DNA of 64,000 bases, from positions 310,001-374,000 of the forward strand of contig NZ_JACXAA010000007.1 in assembly GCF_014699035.1 (NCBI RefSeq). The letters are read 5' to 3'. Under the pieces are notes generated by a model. It made no database searches. It was not told the DNA's origin and worked only from the letters and a program-made list of their open reading frames with translations. Source of the DNA: Spirosoma validum. Lineage in GTDB: Bacteria; Bacteroidota; Bacteroidia; Cytophagales; Spirosomataceae. A program made the position numbers and the translations under genes. Shown here piece by piece: positions 53,746 to 62,915 of this stretch (the stretch's first letter is position 1; each line of letters begins with the position of its first letter).

Positions 53746-54915
53746 TTATTTTGCTGCTGTCTGTCGGTTGCTGGAATCCAATTTGGGTCCGCCCGGCTGT
53801 CCAGGCTGGCTCACTTTTACCTTGGCTCCTTCGCGAATTTTCTGCGTGCCCTCCGTGACGACCAATTCGCCTTCGTTCAGGCCGTTTTTCACGATGACTT
53901 TATCATTGATGCGTGCACCCAGCGTCACTTTTTTCTGATTCACTTTACTGCTATCACCCACGACGAAGACAAAGTACTCGCTCATCTGCTCCGTTACCGC
54001 CTGATACGGAATCAGGAGTTGCGGCTGACCGGTATTATTTTTCACGCGAACATTGCCGTTTAGGCCGGGCTTGAGTTGCTTATCCGGATTGGGGAAAGCC
54101 ACCCGCACACGTAACGTCCCCGTTTGTGGATCAACGGCCCGGTCGACGATACGTACCGAACCAGGGTATTTGTAAGGTTGTCCGCTCGGTAATAACAGAA
54201 CAAAGGTTGAATCCTGCAGGACATTTCGTTGGTTCTGCAACTTCAGAAAGCGCGGAATCTGTGACTCGTCGATCTGAAGGTCGGCGGCAATGGGGTTATC
54301 CGACGAGATGGTGTTCAGGGGTGTTGAACCCGGTGCAACAGCCGCTCCGAGCCGTACCTGCGAAATACCGATGGTTCCGTCGAGCGGGGCATGAATCGTC
54401 GTGTATTTAAGATTCGTTGCTACTTGTTCAATGCTCGCTTGCGAAGCGGCCACCTGCATTTTTGCGGCTTCTAACGTAGCGTTGGCATTATCGACCAATT
54501 GTTTGGCGACGGCATCCTGCTCAGCCAATACGTTATAGCGATTGGCATCTTTCTGAGCCCGGTTAAGATTAGCTTTCTGTACGTTCAAATTCGCTACCGC
54601 CTGATCATAAGTCGCCCGGTATTGTTGAGGATCAATGGTATAGAGTTTTTGTCCTTTGCTTACACGCTGCCCATCCTGAAAAAAGATGCCGGTGATGTTA
54701 CCCGCTACCTGTGGCTGAATCTCTACCTCCAGCAATGGCGTTACGGTTGCCGGGAATTCATCGTAATACGTAGCACTGCCCTTTTCAGCCTTCACGGCCG
54801 TAACAGCGGTGGGTGGCGGAGGAGCCTGTTGCTGTTCGTCTTTCTTGCCACCGCAGGCGGTAACGACTATAACTAATACTGTAACGGCTACTGCTAGATT
54901 TATAGACTGCTTCAT
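53746..54915 (-). CDS. RND efflux membrane fusion lipoprotein (AcrA-like)
   Basis: This 389-residue protein has lipoprotein signal VLVIVVTACGGKK. Split lipoyl halves VEIQPQVAGNITGIFFQDGQ and IHAPLDGTIGISQVRLGAAV flank an alpha-hairpin (about 100-165). Beta-barrel and membrane-proximal domains follow (PGSVRIVDRAVDPQTGTLRV, LIPYQAVTEQ). It couples the RND pump to the outer-membrane channel. It is the middle gene of the operon. Confidence 0.94.
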   Translation of the reverse strand: MKQSINLAVAVTVLVIVVTACGGKKDEQQQAPPPPTAVTAVKAEKGSATYYDEFPATVTPLLEVEIQPQVAGNITGIFFQDGQRVSKGQKLYTIDPQQYRATYDQAVANLNVQKANLNRAQKDANRYNVLAEQDAVAKQLVDNANATLEAAKMQVAASQASIEQVATNLKYTTIHAPLDGTIGISQVRLGAAVAPGSTPLNTISSDNPIAADLQIDESQIPRFLKLQNQRNVLQDSTFVLLLPSGQPYKYPGSVRIVDRAVDPQTGTLRVRVAFPNPDKQLKPGLNGNVRVKNNTGQPQLLIPYQAVTEQMSEYFVFVVGDSSKVNQKKVTLGARINDKVIVKNGLNEGELVVTEGTQKIREGAKVKVSQPGQPGGPKLDSSNRQTAAK

Positions 54916-54928
54916 TATCTAAAGTCAC

Positions 54929-55013
54929 GTTTGTCATGCTGACGAAGGAAGCATCTTCGGTGGCTGGAATAATGGCTGTTAGCGAAGATGCTTCCTTCGT
55001 CAGCATGACAAAC
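54929..55013. repeat. Long perfect inverted repeat between OMF and MFP genes
   Basis: Two exact 31-base arms (left arm begins GTTTGTCATGCTGACGAAGG) surround a 23-base loop. It lies inside the RND operon, where a strong terminator would be costly, so it may be a dispersed palindromic element or an RNA-processing site. Confidence 0.85.
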
Positions 55014-55057
55014 TACAGGTGGTCTGGGTAATCAAACCCGTCACTACCTATATCCGT

Positions 55058-56398
55058 TTAAAATTGAATAATCCCCAATGACCGTTGCACGTCCAGCTTA
55101 CTGATCAGCACCTGATACAGCGCATTGAATACATTGAGTCGGGCGTTACGTAAATCGGCCTCTGCAATCGTTACGTCCAGATAGGTTCGTATGCCCGATC
55201 GGTATTGCAGGTTAATGACCCGATACACTTCCTGCGCCAAGTCCTGGTTTTCCCGTAAGGCTATATAATTCGTGAGATTACCTTTATACGTTGCCAGGGC
55301 CTGCGCATATTCAGCATCGACTGCGCTGGTCAGTGATGCTAAATCCCACTGTAAGCGCTTAACCTGTAACTCCGCAATTTTCGTCTGCTGAATACGTCGT
55401 CCACCCTGAAAAATGGGCAAGGCTACTGATAAACCAATCAGTGAATTGGGAAAAGACTGACTATACAACTGCCCAAAGGCATTATTCTGATAAAGCAGAT
55501 TGTAATTGGCAATGGCGTTCACCGTTGGCAGATACGCCCACCGATTGTAGCGAACGTTGGCATCCAGCAATCGTCCCTGTGTTTGCAAAAGCTGGTATTC
55601 AATACGACTCTGCGGATTCGCCAGCTGAAATGTGTCCAGAGTTATCTCATTCGTCAATTGTAACGAATCGTAGGCTACAGCCAACTGACTGGTCGGCGGA
55701 TAGCCCATCTGCTGTTTGAGCACCTGATACTTAGACCCGATCAGATCATACAGTTGCTTCCGCTGAGCCAGGGAGTTGTTTAGCGCAATTTTTGCGCGTT
55801 GCGGGTCCGTTTTATCGACAAGACCACCCTGGTACTGATTCGTAGCATCCTGTAGACTGCGCTGCAACCGAGTAATGTCTTCGCTCAGAACATCAAACTG
55901 ACGTTGCGTTACAATTAGGTCGTAAAACGCTTTGCTCACATTGACCACGACGTCAATCTTATTTCTAACGGTGTATTGATTCGCTTGCACCCGGTACGCA
56001 TCTGCCGTTCGACTAGCTAGCAACACATCACGGTTGAATATATTCTGCGCCAGTGAAAACGAAGCGGTAGATGTGTTCTGAGCGCCCAGAGCAACGGGGC
56101 GACGCTCGCCGGTAACAGCATCCGGTATCAACGTAACGGGCAGCTTAAGGTAATGCAACACGTTGTACGAAGCCGCAATTTGTGGATACCAGGCCGCCAG
56201 AGCACTTTGAATAGTACGTTCTGCAATCTCCTGATCGATAATCGACTGCCGGACAATGGGTTGATGACCCAAAGCATAGCTAATGCAATCGGGCAGAAAG
56301 GCTTGTTTTACTAAAGAATCAGAGGTTTTTTGCGCGAAAACAGGCCTTGCCAGTACAATGATCAGGCCTAAAAGAATTGCGAGCCAACTAGTTTTCAT
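55058..56398 (-). CDS. TolC-family outer membrane channel of the RND system
   Basis: This 446-residue protein has a signal peptide (LAILLGLIIVLARPVFAQ) and two OEP repeats: SYNVLHYLKLPVTLIPDAV and the helix-rich VNVSKAFYDLIVTQRQFDVL, repeated around 300-420. It is the first gene of the operon, ahead of the fusion protein and pump, the reverse of the common order. The upstream region 56399-56707 is shared with the divergent glnS gene. Confidence 0.9.
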   Translation of the reverse strand: MKTSWLAILLGLIIVLARPVFAQKTSDSLVKQAFLPDCISYALGHQPIVRQSIIDQEIAERTIQSALAAWYPQIAASYNVLHYLKLPVTLIPDAVTGERRPVALGAQNTSTASFSLAQNIFNRDVLLASRTADAYRVQANQYTVRNKIDVVVNVSKAFYDLIVTQRQFDVLSEDITRLQRSLQDATNQYQGGLVDKTDPQRAKIALNNSLAQRKQLYDLIGSKYQVLKQQMGYPPTSQLAVAYDSLQLTNEITLDTFQLANPQSRIEYQLLQTQGRLLDANVRYNRWAYLPTVNAIANYNLLYQNNAFGQLYSQSFPNSLIGLSVALPIFQGGRRIQQTKIAELQVKRLQWDLASLTSAVDAEYAQALATYKGNLTNYIALRENQDLAQEVYRVINLQYRSGIRTYLDVTIAEADLRNARLNVFNALYQVLISKLDVQRSLGIIQF

Positions 56399-56501
56399 AG
56401 GGTAGTGAGGAGCAACAACACACAGGGATCATAAAAGTCAACCGGGTGTACTATCTACAACTCGTTCAGCTAACCTTTTTGTTCGCTCATTAACAAGAAA
56501 T

Positions 56502-56519
56502 TAACAAACGGCCTGCCTA
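56502..56519 (-). promoter_or_regulatory. Weak sigma-54-like box before the RND operon
   Basis: The minus strand reads TAGGCA-GGCCG-TTTG, matching YTGGCA-N5-TTTG except for one base in the -24 part. It lies about 118 bases before the channel gene. No palindromic upstream site was found, so this is a tentative call. Confidence 0.3.
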
Positions 56520-56707
56520 TACTTAAGTAGTTTTGCGACCATCGATCTGCATAATATAACCGTTTCATTGCTTGCGCAATAAGCGTCGATTTGGCCAAAA
56601 TGATAAACGTAAAACTTGTCGTCCGGTTTGAGAACCCTTCCCTTTTCGTTTGCCAAACCCGGCCAAAGACCGTAATTTCGGGACTTTATCAGTAGTGAAT
56701 AAGCGAC

Positions 56708-58450
56708 ATGGCCGACCTAACGAAAGTACCTGACGAATCGATTCCCGAATCAACCAACACAGGTGATCGGAGCAATGCAGGAAGTTCTCTCAATTTTATC
56801 GAACAAATTGTTGAAGAAGATATAGCCTCCGGCAAAAACGGTGGGCGTGTGCATACGCGGTTTCCACCCGAACCCAACGGCTACCTGCATATTGGTCACG
56901 CCAAATCCATTTGCCTGAATTTTGGTCTGGCTGATGAATACGGTGGTCAAACCAATCTCCGGTTCGACGATACCAATCCCGTGACTGAAGACACCGAATA
57001 CGTTGATTCGATCAAGAACGACGTACGCTGGCTTGGCTTTAACTGGGATAATGAATTCTACGCATCAGATTATTTCGATCAGCTTTATGAATTCGCCGAA
57101 ACGCTGATTCAAAAAGGCTTAGCTTACGTAGACGACTCGACCTCGGAGGAGATTGCCGCTCAGAAAGGTACGCCCACCGAACCGGGCCGATTGAGTCAGT
57201 ATCGTGACCGTAGCGTCGACGAAAACCTCGATCTGTTCCGACGCATGAAAGCCGGTGAATACCCCGACGGGGCCAAGGTGCTACGTGCTAAAGTCGATAT
57301 GGCATCGCCGAATATGCAGTTGCGTGACCCGATCATTTACCGAATCAAACACGCGCATCATCACCGCACGGGCGATACGTGGTGCATTTACCCGATGTAC
57401 GATTTTGCGCATGGCCAATCGGACTCCATCGAGCACATTACGCATTCGCTCTGTACGCTGGAGTTTGAAGTACACCGGCCCTTGTATGAGTGGTTCATCG
57501 ACAAACTCGCGATTTTCCCATCCCGACAAATTGAGTTTGCCCGGCTCAATCTGACCTATACGGTTATGAGTAAACGAAAACTCAAGAAGCTGGTAGAAGA
57601 GGGTCACGTCAGTAATTGGGACGATCCGCGCATGCCAACCATCGCGGGTATGCGCCGACGCGGCTATACGCCCGCCAGCATCCGCGAGTTTGCCGACCGC
57701 ATCGGTATTGCCAAACGCGATAATCTTATTGACGTTGGCTTGCTGGAGTTCTGCATTCGCGAGGAGCTAAACAAAACAACCCATCGTGTAATGGCTGTGC
57801 TAGACGAAAAGCCGCTGAAGCTCGTCATCAAAAACTATGAGGTGGGCCGCGAGGAGATCATGTCCATCGAAAACAATCCGGAAGATCCGGCATCGGGCGA
57901 ACGGAACGTACCGTTCAGTCGGGAGGTGTACATCGAGCGTGACGATTTCATGGAAAATCCGCCGAAGAAATTCTTCCGGCTGTTTCCGGGCGGCATGGTA
58001 CGACTGAAAGGCGCGTACATCATCAAGTGCGACGAAGTTGTGAAAGACAACGCGGGCGAGATTATCGAACTGCGTTGCTCCTACATTCCCGAAAGCCGGA
58101 GTGGTTCCGATACATCGGGGATCAACGTAAAAGGTACGATTCACTGGGTATCCGTACCGCATGCGGTAGAGGCCGAAGTACGTCTTTACGACCGACTCTT
58201 TTCCGTCGAGAATCCAGCCGCCGACGAACGAGAGTTCCGCGAGTTATTAAATCCAAATTCGCTGGACATAGTACGCGCCTTTGTCGAACCGGCGCTGGTG
58301 GAAGCGGCCCGTTCCGGCTCGCAAACCAACTTCCAGTTCATGCGCAAAGGTTACTTCACCCTCGACTCCGATTCAACCCCCGACAAACCCGTTTTCAACC
58401 GCACCGTTACGTTGAAAGACAGCTGGTCGAAGGAAGTGAAGAAGGGGTGA
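56708..58450 (+). CDS. glnS: Glutamine--tRNA ligase
   Basis: This 580-residue class I synthetase has [17 protein letters not shown] with HIGH at residues 61-64, the GlnRS-type RFDDTNP segment, and VMSKRKL (KMSKS equivalent, ~residue 287). A C-terminal anticodon-binding beta-barrel follows, with [20 protein letters not shown]. Domain order and length match bacterial GlnRS. It charges tRNA-Gln with glutamine. The stop overlaps the ATG of the next gene (TGATG), coupling a small DUF6883 gene to this housekeeping gene. Confidence 0.97.
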   Translation: MADLTKVPDESIPESTNTGDRSNAGSSLNFIEQIVEEDIASGKNGGRVHTRFPPEPNGYLHIGHAKSICLNFGLADEYGGQTNLRFDDTNPVTEDTEYVDSIKNDVRWLGFNWDNEFYASDYFDQLYEFAETLIQKGLAYVDDSTSEEIAAQKGTPTEPGRLSQYRDRSVDENLDLFRRMKAGEYPDGAKVLRAKVDMASPNMQLRDPIIYRIKHAHHHRTGDTWCIYPMYDFAHGQSDSIEHITHSLCTLEFEVHRPLYEWFIDKLAIFPSRQIEFARLNLTYTVMSKRKLKKLVEEGHVSNWDDPRMPTIAGMRRRGYTPASIREFADRIGIAKRDNLIDVGLLEFCIREELNKTTHRVMAVLDEKPLKLVIKNYEVGREEIMSIENNPEDPASGERNVPFSREVYIERDDFMENPPKKFFRLFPGGMVRLKGAYIIKCDEVVKDNAGEIIELRCSYIPESRSGSDTSGINVKGTIHWVSVPHAVEAEVRLYDRLFSVENPAADEREFRELLNPNSLDIVRAFVEPALVEAARSGSQTNFQFMRKGYFTLDSDSTPDKPVFNRTVTLKDSWSKEVKKG

Positions 58451-58788
58451 TGATATTACCATTCGCTGAACGTGCTCAAGCAGATGACTCAAAATTTTTG
58501 GGTTACTGCTTGAACACCGATCATCCCTATGGTAAGCACAAGGCCCGTGTTTTCCGTTCGGCATTAGGTTTAACGAGTGTAAATTGGCAAATTTTACGAG
58601 ATGCCGTTTTATCTGCGGTACTTGTAAATTCAGCCAGTCATGAAGGGCGAAATAGTTATGGGGAACTATATGTAGTTGATTTCTCGATGGTTTATGAAGA
58701 TAAGTCAGCCATAATACGTACGAGTTGGATTATTCACGACGAGGAAAACTTTCCGCGTCTAACAAGTTGTTACGTACTCAAACAATAA
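58450..58788 (+). CDS. DUF6883 small protein
   Basis: 112 residues from ATG 58450, which overlaps the glnS stop by one base. Blocks LGYCLNTDHPYGKHKARVFR, GELYVVDFSMVYED and TSWIIHDEENFPRLTSCYVL match the DUF6883 family. Its function is unknown to me. DUF6883 sequences are often found beside DUF4926 genes, as here, or as C-terminal domains of polymorphic toxin-like proteins. A longer reading frame starting inside glnS is an artefact of overlap. Confidence 0.8.
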   Translation: MILPFAERAQADDSKFLGYCLNTDHPYGKHKARVFRSALGLTSVNWQILRDAVLSAVLVNSASHEGRNSYGELYVVDFSMVYEDKSAIIRTSWIIHDEENFPRLTSCYVLKQ

Positions 58789-58792
58789 AGTC

Positions 58793-59008
58793 ATGGACGA
58801 GCTTCATCTGCACGACTTAGTAGCCCTAACATCTCCGTTACCTGGCCATAAGCTGCGTCGAGGTGAAATTGGCGTCATTGTTGATGTTGGACCCAACGGT
58901 GATTGTCTGCTTGAATTTAGTGGTAAAGATGGCGTTCCTTATGCTACGCCCACTGTTCCAGCCAACCGATTGATGAAAGTGTATTTACACGTTGATATGG
59001 CTGACTAA
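58793..59008 (+). CDS. DUF4926 small protein
   Basis: This 71-residue all-beta protein has the DUF4926 pattern: LHDLVALTSPLPGHKLRRGE, GVIVDVGPNGDCLLEFSG, then a C-terminal LMKVYLH strand. It lies 4 bases after the DUF6883 gene. The pair looks like a two-gene module; a toxin/immunity or regulatory role is only a hypothesis. Confidence 0.8.
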   Translation: MDELHLHDLVALTSPLPGHKLRRGEIGVIVDVGPNGDCLLEFSGKDGVPYATPTVPANRLMKVYLHVDMAD

Positions 59009-59305
59009 ATTTAATTCATTTTCAACCGGGCTGTTGCCTTCAAAGATTCTTGGGTGGAAGAAAAGATGAGATCAAGAAATGGATATAGATTCTATTAATT
59101 CTGCAAAAAAAGAGCGCGTAAAAAAACAGAAAAATCACAATTATATAACTGGATATCTGTCTACTTGGCAACCGTAGGGTAGTTGAGTCTAGAAAAATAT
59201 TTCATTTGTCGTGTGTAAGTTTTAACTGTTACTAGTGATCCTGTTTTTTTCGGAGATGGGTGATAGAAGGCTTTTTTGGCTCCCTTTACTATCAACTAAT
59301 TCTCC
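59009..59305. other. Non-coding gap, AT-rich
   Basis: No gene or clear RNA structure was found. Near its right end GATAG and CTATC, nested within GGAGA and TCTCC, form a weak dyad just before the ATG of the broken small ORF. Confidence 0.4.
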
Positions 59306-59578
59306 ATGCCCACCATCCGCAAATCCAGCAACTCCGACAATACATACGTTTATGACAAGAAATACTGGTGGGCTAAAACGCCATAGGAACGACTGGCGGC
59401 TGCACTAAAACTTATTCGACGGGCTAAAGCCATTTACTATGCAAATCCCGTAAACCCACCCCTGGGTAATGGAGGACAAGTACTTAAATCTGACAAGCCG
59501 ATTGATCATCCCAAGTTGCCTTTCATCAATCTGCAAAACTTGCTCGATCTGGGAAACCTACCAAGTCAACCAGAATAA
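59306..59578 (+). pseudogene. Small ORF interrupted by an in-frame TAG
   Basis: From ATG 59306 the frame reads MPTIRKSSNSDNTYVYDKKY WWAKTP (26 residues), then TAG at 59384-59386. It continues without other stops: ERLAAALKLIRRAKAIYYAN and further to TAA 59576-59578, about 90 codons in all. The sequence after the stop looks protein-like, with an amphipathic helix and PINLQNLLDL-like end. No family was recognised. A decayed small gene is most likely. Confidence 0.55.
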
Positions 59579-59587
59579 AGTAGTCTG

Positions 59588-60091
59588 TCACTTCCCGCAA
59601 GCTGCACTTCCCTTGCAAGCCAAACTGACGAATAGTTCGGAGCGGATTCTCCAGCCCGCATCGGTTTTGCGCCACATCGCCAGATACGTACCGGTTATAG
59701 TTTGAACGCCATCTGAACGTTGGAAACGGCCTGTCCAGCGTCCATGCTCAGCCGCCAGTGGACTCGTTGTACTGATCTCAATGCGATCCGTGTTGCGGAC
59801 GTAACCCAGAAACGCAGAGTCTTTGAACTGTACGGATACCGATGCCAGCACAGAATCCCGGCTTGATACGTGCGAACCGCTTCCCCGCGTTACTTCAATC
59901 TCCGGCAGCATGCTTTGGCCAAATGCCGTAAGATCACGAGCCCGAATGGCGTGATTAGACTGCGAACGTAACGTCTGAATGGCTGTTACGTCTGGTGTTT
60001 TGGATGTGCTCTTTTCCGGTTTAGACTGAGCCAGCAGCGAATATGGCGTCAGCATCAGACTCAATAGCAGTGAGCAAAGTAGGAACAGCAT
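59588..60091 (-). CDS. Secreted NTF2/SnoaL-like (DUF4440) protein
   Basis: This 167-residue protein has a signal peptide (FLLCSLLLSLMLTPYSLLAQ). The rest has the DUF4440/SnoaL pattern: an initial helix (TLRSQSNHAIRARDLTAF), a beta sheet with GRWTGRFQRSDGVQTITGTY, and WRIRSELFVSL at the end. This cone fold binds small molecules or catalyses isomerisation; no active site can be assigned. A C-terminal Cys pair (ACKGSAAC) is unusual. The start is 2 bases before the stop of the M14 peptidase gene on the same strand, suggesting one transcript. Confidence 0.75.
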   Translation of the reverse strand: MLFLLCSLLLSLMLTPYSLLAQSKPEKSTSKTPDVTAIQTLRSQSNHAIRARDLTAFGQSMLPEIEVTRGSGSHVSSRDSVLASVSVQFKDSAFLGYVRNTDRIEISTTSPLAAEHGRWTGRFQRSDGVQTITGTYLAMWRKTDAGWRIRSELFVSLACKGSAACGK

Positions 60092-60093
60092 AC

Positions 60094-61830
60094 TTAGTTG
60101 AGTCGGTAAACGGGGTAACGGTTGTGTGTTTTTTCGTAATATGTCGTTTGCCGATAGATGAAATCCAGTTGGGCGTTGGCGCTTTCGGCAAATGCTTTAT
60201 CGGTAGCCCGCTTTTCGTCCAGCTGCTTCCGTAAGGCCGGATCTTTCTTCAACAATTCAGCCGCCGTATCTTCAAAAATATAGCCTGAAAAATATTCTTT
60301 CTGATCGAGAATGCTGTCGAAAAAATTCCACGCGAAGAACGAATCAACACCCTGCGGTTCAAGCGTTTCGACAATATACCGATTCGTTGGCTGGTTTGGC
60401 TGAATCAGGTAATCGCCTTTGTAGAATTGAATTGGCTGCGATTCCGTACGCACGTTCACACCTGTATGAATAAAGTGGCCTTCATAGGGTCGCTGCGGAC
60501 TTTTGTAATCTGTAATGTAATATGTCGACACGGTAATCAGCGTATCATTCGACAGCGTCTGTACCGTTACGCCGTTACGCTTCAGCTGACGAATCACCTC
60601 CGGCCAGGCTTGCGGAATAATGTAGTATCGGGGCTTATCAACCTGCGTGTCAACGACAAAATTATTCAGATACGGAACGCGCTTTTTGTACGGCTTCGAA
60701 TGGTCGTAATAGAGCCGTTTCAGGCCCGATACGTCGCTCGGTTTATAAGCAGCCGCGTAACCCAGGAACGTAACGGAGTCAACTTTATTCCGGTCCAGTT
60801 TATAACTCAAGGGAAAGGTTATCTGCGTCTTAATAGCTTCATTTGCCCGCTTTTGGTTCGTCAGAATCGTTTGAGCCTCGCTTTCGCACAAGCGCATCAC
60901 AGCTTCATCAAACACATACGACGCTCTGACTCGGGGCGGATAAGGTTTCCACATGTGCGTCTCCAGCGTAAAACCGAAACAGTTGAACAACGCGGCATAC
61001 CCGGTTGTGTAACGAGGTGAGTCATTGTAGCCAATCAACCCGTTTTCGGGCGTATCGCCCGGATGATTTACGTAGGGCGCGGATGGAAAACCTTTCACCG
61101 TCAACATCTTATCCAACTCCGGCTGAAACGTTTTCGTCATGTAACCCGATACGGCCGGATGAAGTTTGTCTTTCTGCGTAGCGAAATACGTCAGTACGTG
61201 CTGGTAATCAGCGCCGTCGCTGGTATGGTTATCAATGAATACCTGTGGTTTCAGCGACTGATACATCGCCTGAAATGCCTGCGTGTTTTGAGCTTCGGCT
61301 TTGATAAAATCGCGGTTTAGGTTCAGGTTGCGTGCATTACCCCGAAAGCCGTAGGACTCTGGTCCGTTCTGATTTACGCGGGAAACACCCCGGTTCAGGC
61401 AGCCCCCTACGTTGAATACGGGCACAATGGCTACTAGTACATTTTTGGGTAATTTATTTACCTTCAACAAATCGCGGGCCAGCATCATGCAGGCATCAAT
61501 TCCTTCAGGTTCGCCGGGATGAATTCCGTTGTTGATCAGTAACGTAACGCGATCCGGTCGACTGGTAAACTGCTTATCCGCAGCCAGTAGAAACAAGTGC
61601 AGCGGCTTTCCAACATCGGTTTTACCGATTTCAATCAACTTCGCCTGATCGTATTTCCGATCTAGCTGCTGGTACCAGTCAATGATCTGTGCATACGTAG
61701 CGGTCTGATTCGTATCTCGCTCATACGGCGTCAAGTCAGCTCGTTTAGTTTGAGCAAATGCTGCTGCTGATATTAATTGACCAATGCACAAGATAAGGAC
61801 AACAAGCAAAAAAGAAGAGATTTTTATCAT
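60094..61830 (-). CDS. Secreted M14-family zinc carboxypeptidase
   Basis: This 578-residue protein has a signal peptide (ISSFLLVVLILCIGQLISAA). Zinc ligands are in GIHPGEPEG (H104, E107) and IDNHTSDG (H202). FTLETHMW provides the likely catalytic Glu290. NLNLNRDFIKAEAQNTQAF is the substrate-binding segment of M14 peptidases. A C-terminal region of about 250 residues follows the catalytic domain. It should remove C-terminal residues from peptides in the periplasm or outside the cell. Confidence 0.9.
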   Translation of the reverse strand: MIKISSFLLVVLILCIGQLISAAAFAQTKRADLTPYERDTNQTATYAQIIDWYQQLDRKYDQAKLIEIGKTDVGKPLHLFLLAADKQFTSRPDRVTLLINNGIHPGEPEGIDACMMLARDLLKVNKLPKNVLVAIVPVFNVGGCLNRGVSRVNQNGPESYGFRGNARNLNLNRDFIKAEAQNTQAFQAMYQSLKPQVFIDNHTSDGADYQHVLTYFATQKDKLHPAVSGYMTKTFQPELDKMLTVKGFPSAPYVNHPGDTPENGLIGYNDSPRYTTGYAALFNCFGFTLETHMWKPYPPRVRASYVFDEAVMRLCESEAQTILTNQKRANEAIKTQITFPLSYKLDRNKVDSVTFLGYAAAYKPSDVSGLKRLYYDHSKPYKKRVPYLNNFVVDTQVDKPRYYIIPQAWPEVIRQLKRNGVTVQTLSNDTLITVSTYYITDYKSPQRPYEGHFIHTGVNVRTESQPIQFYKGDYLIQPNQPTNRYIVETLEPQGVDSFFAWNFFDSILDQKEYFSGYIFEDTAAELLKKDPALRKQLDEKRATDKAFAESANAQLDFIYRQTTYYEKTHNRYPVYRLN

Positions 61831-62021
61831 GAATCACTAGAACTGGTAGCTGTGACAAAAGTAGTTGAGTAGGTTACTCGAACCGGTTAAACTGTCGCTA
61901 ACTGCAACGGCAAATCCGCTCGTCATTGGAAACGACTCACTACGGCTAAATTATAGTTTGTGAGTCTGTAAGCATAAAAATCTTATCTGCCGACTGACAA
62001 ACCAGGAAAGCAATAGGCACG

Positions 62022-62479
62022 TTAATTGGTTTTTATTGGAAACAGCTTCTCATCTACCTCCGTGCCCTGACCGGCTACACGGCACCAGCCGGTGGGCATC
62101 TTGTGATAAACTTCTAGGCGCCTTACCTTGATGGCTACATCATGACCGTCTACCACCAGTTGGACATCAGCCAGAAAATTAACTACGGCCATGTTGCCTT
62201 CGTAGATGCGGATAAATTCATGGCCCGGTAACGCCCGTACTGATTTAAAAACCAGTTTCTCCTTAGCCTGCGCCCCTTGCCATTGTTGGTGGGAAAAGGA
62301 AATATCGCCTTTGGGACCAACAGCGATAAAATCAGGGCAGTCAATGGGTACGTCTGGTTTGCGATGCCGCAATAGTTGCCTGATTTCCTGCCTCTCTTTA
62401 GGGTAGCCGTTGTGTCTACTTGTGAAAAGGCACTATAACTGCTTAGTAGAAAAGCAAAAAGGGCGATTGTTTTTTTCAT
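62022..62479 (-). pseudogene. Secreted small protein gene with frameshift
   Basis: The first frame starts at 62479 with a clear signal peptide (MKKTIALFAFLLSSYSAFSQ) and VDTTATLK. Near 62393-62400 the coding sense moves to another frame, which reads ERQEIRQLLRHRKPDVPIDC and on to a stop at 62022. The downstream part (HQQWQGAQAKEKLVFKSVRA, then FLADVQLVVDGHDVAI) has the pattern of DUF4440/NTF2-like proteins. Adding one base at the junction would restore one continuous gene of about 150 residues. A sequencing error is possible. Confidence 0.7.
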
Positions 62480-62915
62480 AGCTACGTACCGTACGGAGAC
62501 ATTAAGTTGAATAGTTCTTCAAACTGAAGCTGTTTTAATAGCTTCACCACCCAAATAAGCACTTATAGTATAGACTACTGCTCGATACTTTATTATACGG
62601 AAATATTAATTCAAGCGGCTGCTGACATGAATCTCATCCACCTCACTACTTGATCCAAGAAAGGCTTAAGGAGCATCTGCAACTAAAACTAGGCGTCTTT
62701 GCCAATTAATTGACACACAAATAGAAAAAATGCAATCTTCTGTTGCTTTTGGTACATTTTGCCAATACCCGCCAGGTAACCAACCGTTTATGAATACATC
62801 TATATTATTTCCATGTAGGAAACTAGTAATTACATCAGTGCTTTCGCTTTAGATTTTACCCCGTCAGATCGTCTAGCTGAACTGGTCTTTTTGTCATAAG
62901 TTCTTACCCAAACTC
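62480..62915. other. Non-coding gap before the serine hydrolase
   Basis: About 435 bases without a supported gene. No strong hairpin, promoter or RNA was recognised. Confidence 0.5.

Noticed and set aside
58027..58788. A 253-residue reading frame starting inside glnS
   Set aside because: Its first ~140 codons are the wrong frame of glnS; only the part from ATG 58450 matches a known family.
59384..59386. TAG as a recoded (readthrough) codon
   Set aside because: No supporting element or suppressor tRNA is visible; a nonsense mutation is simpler.
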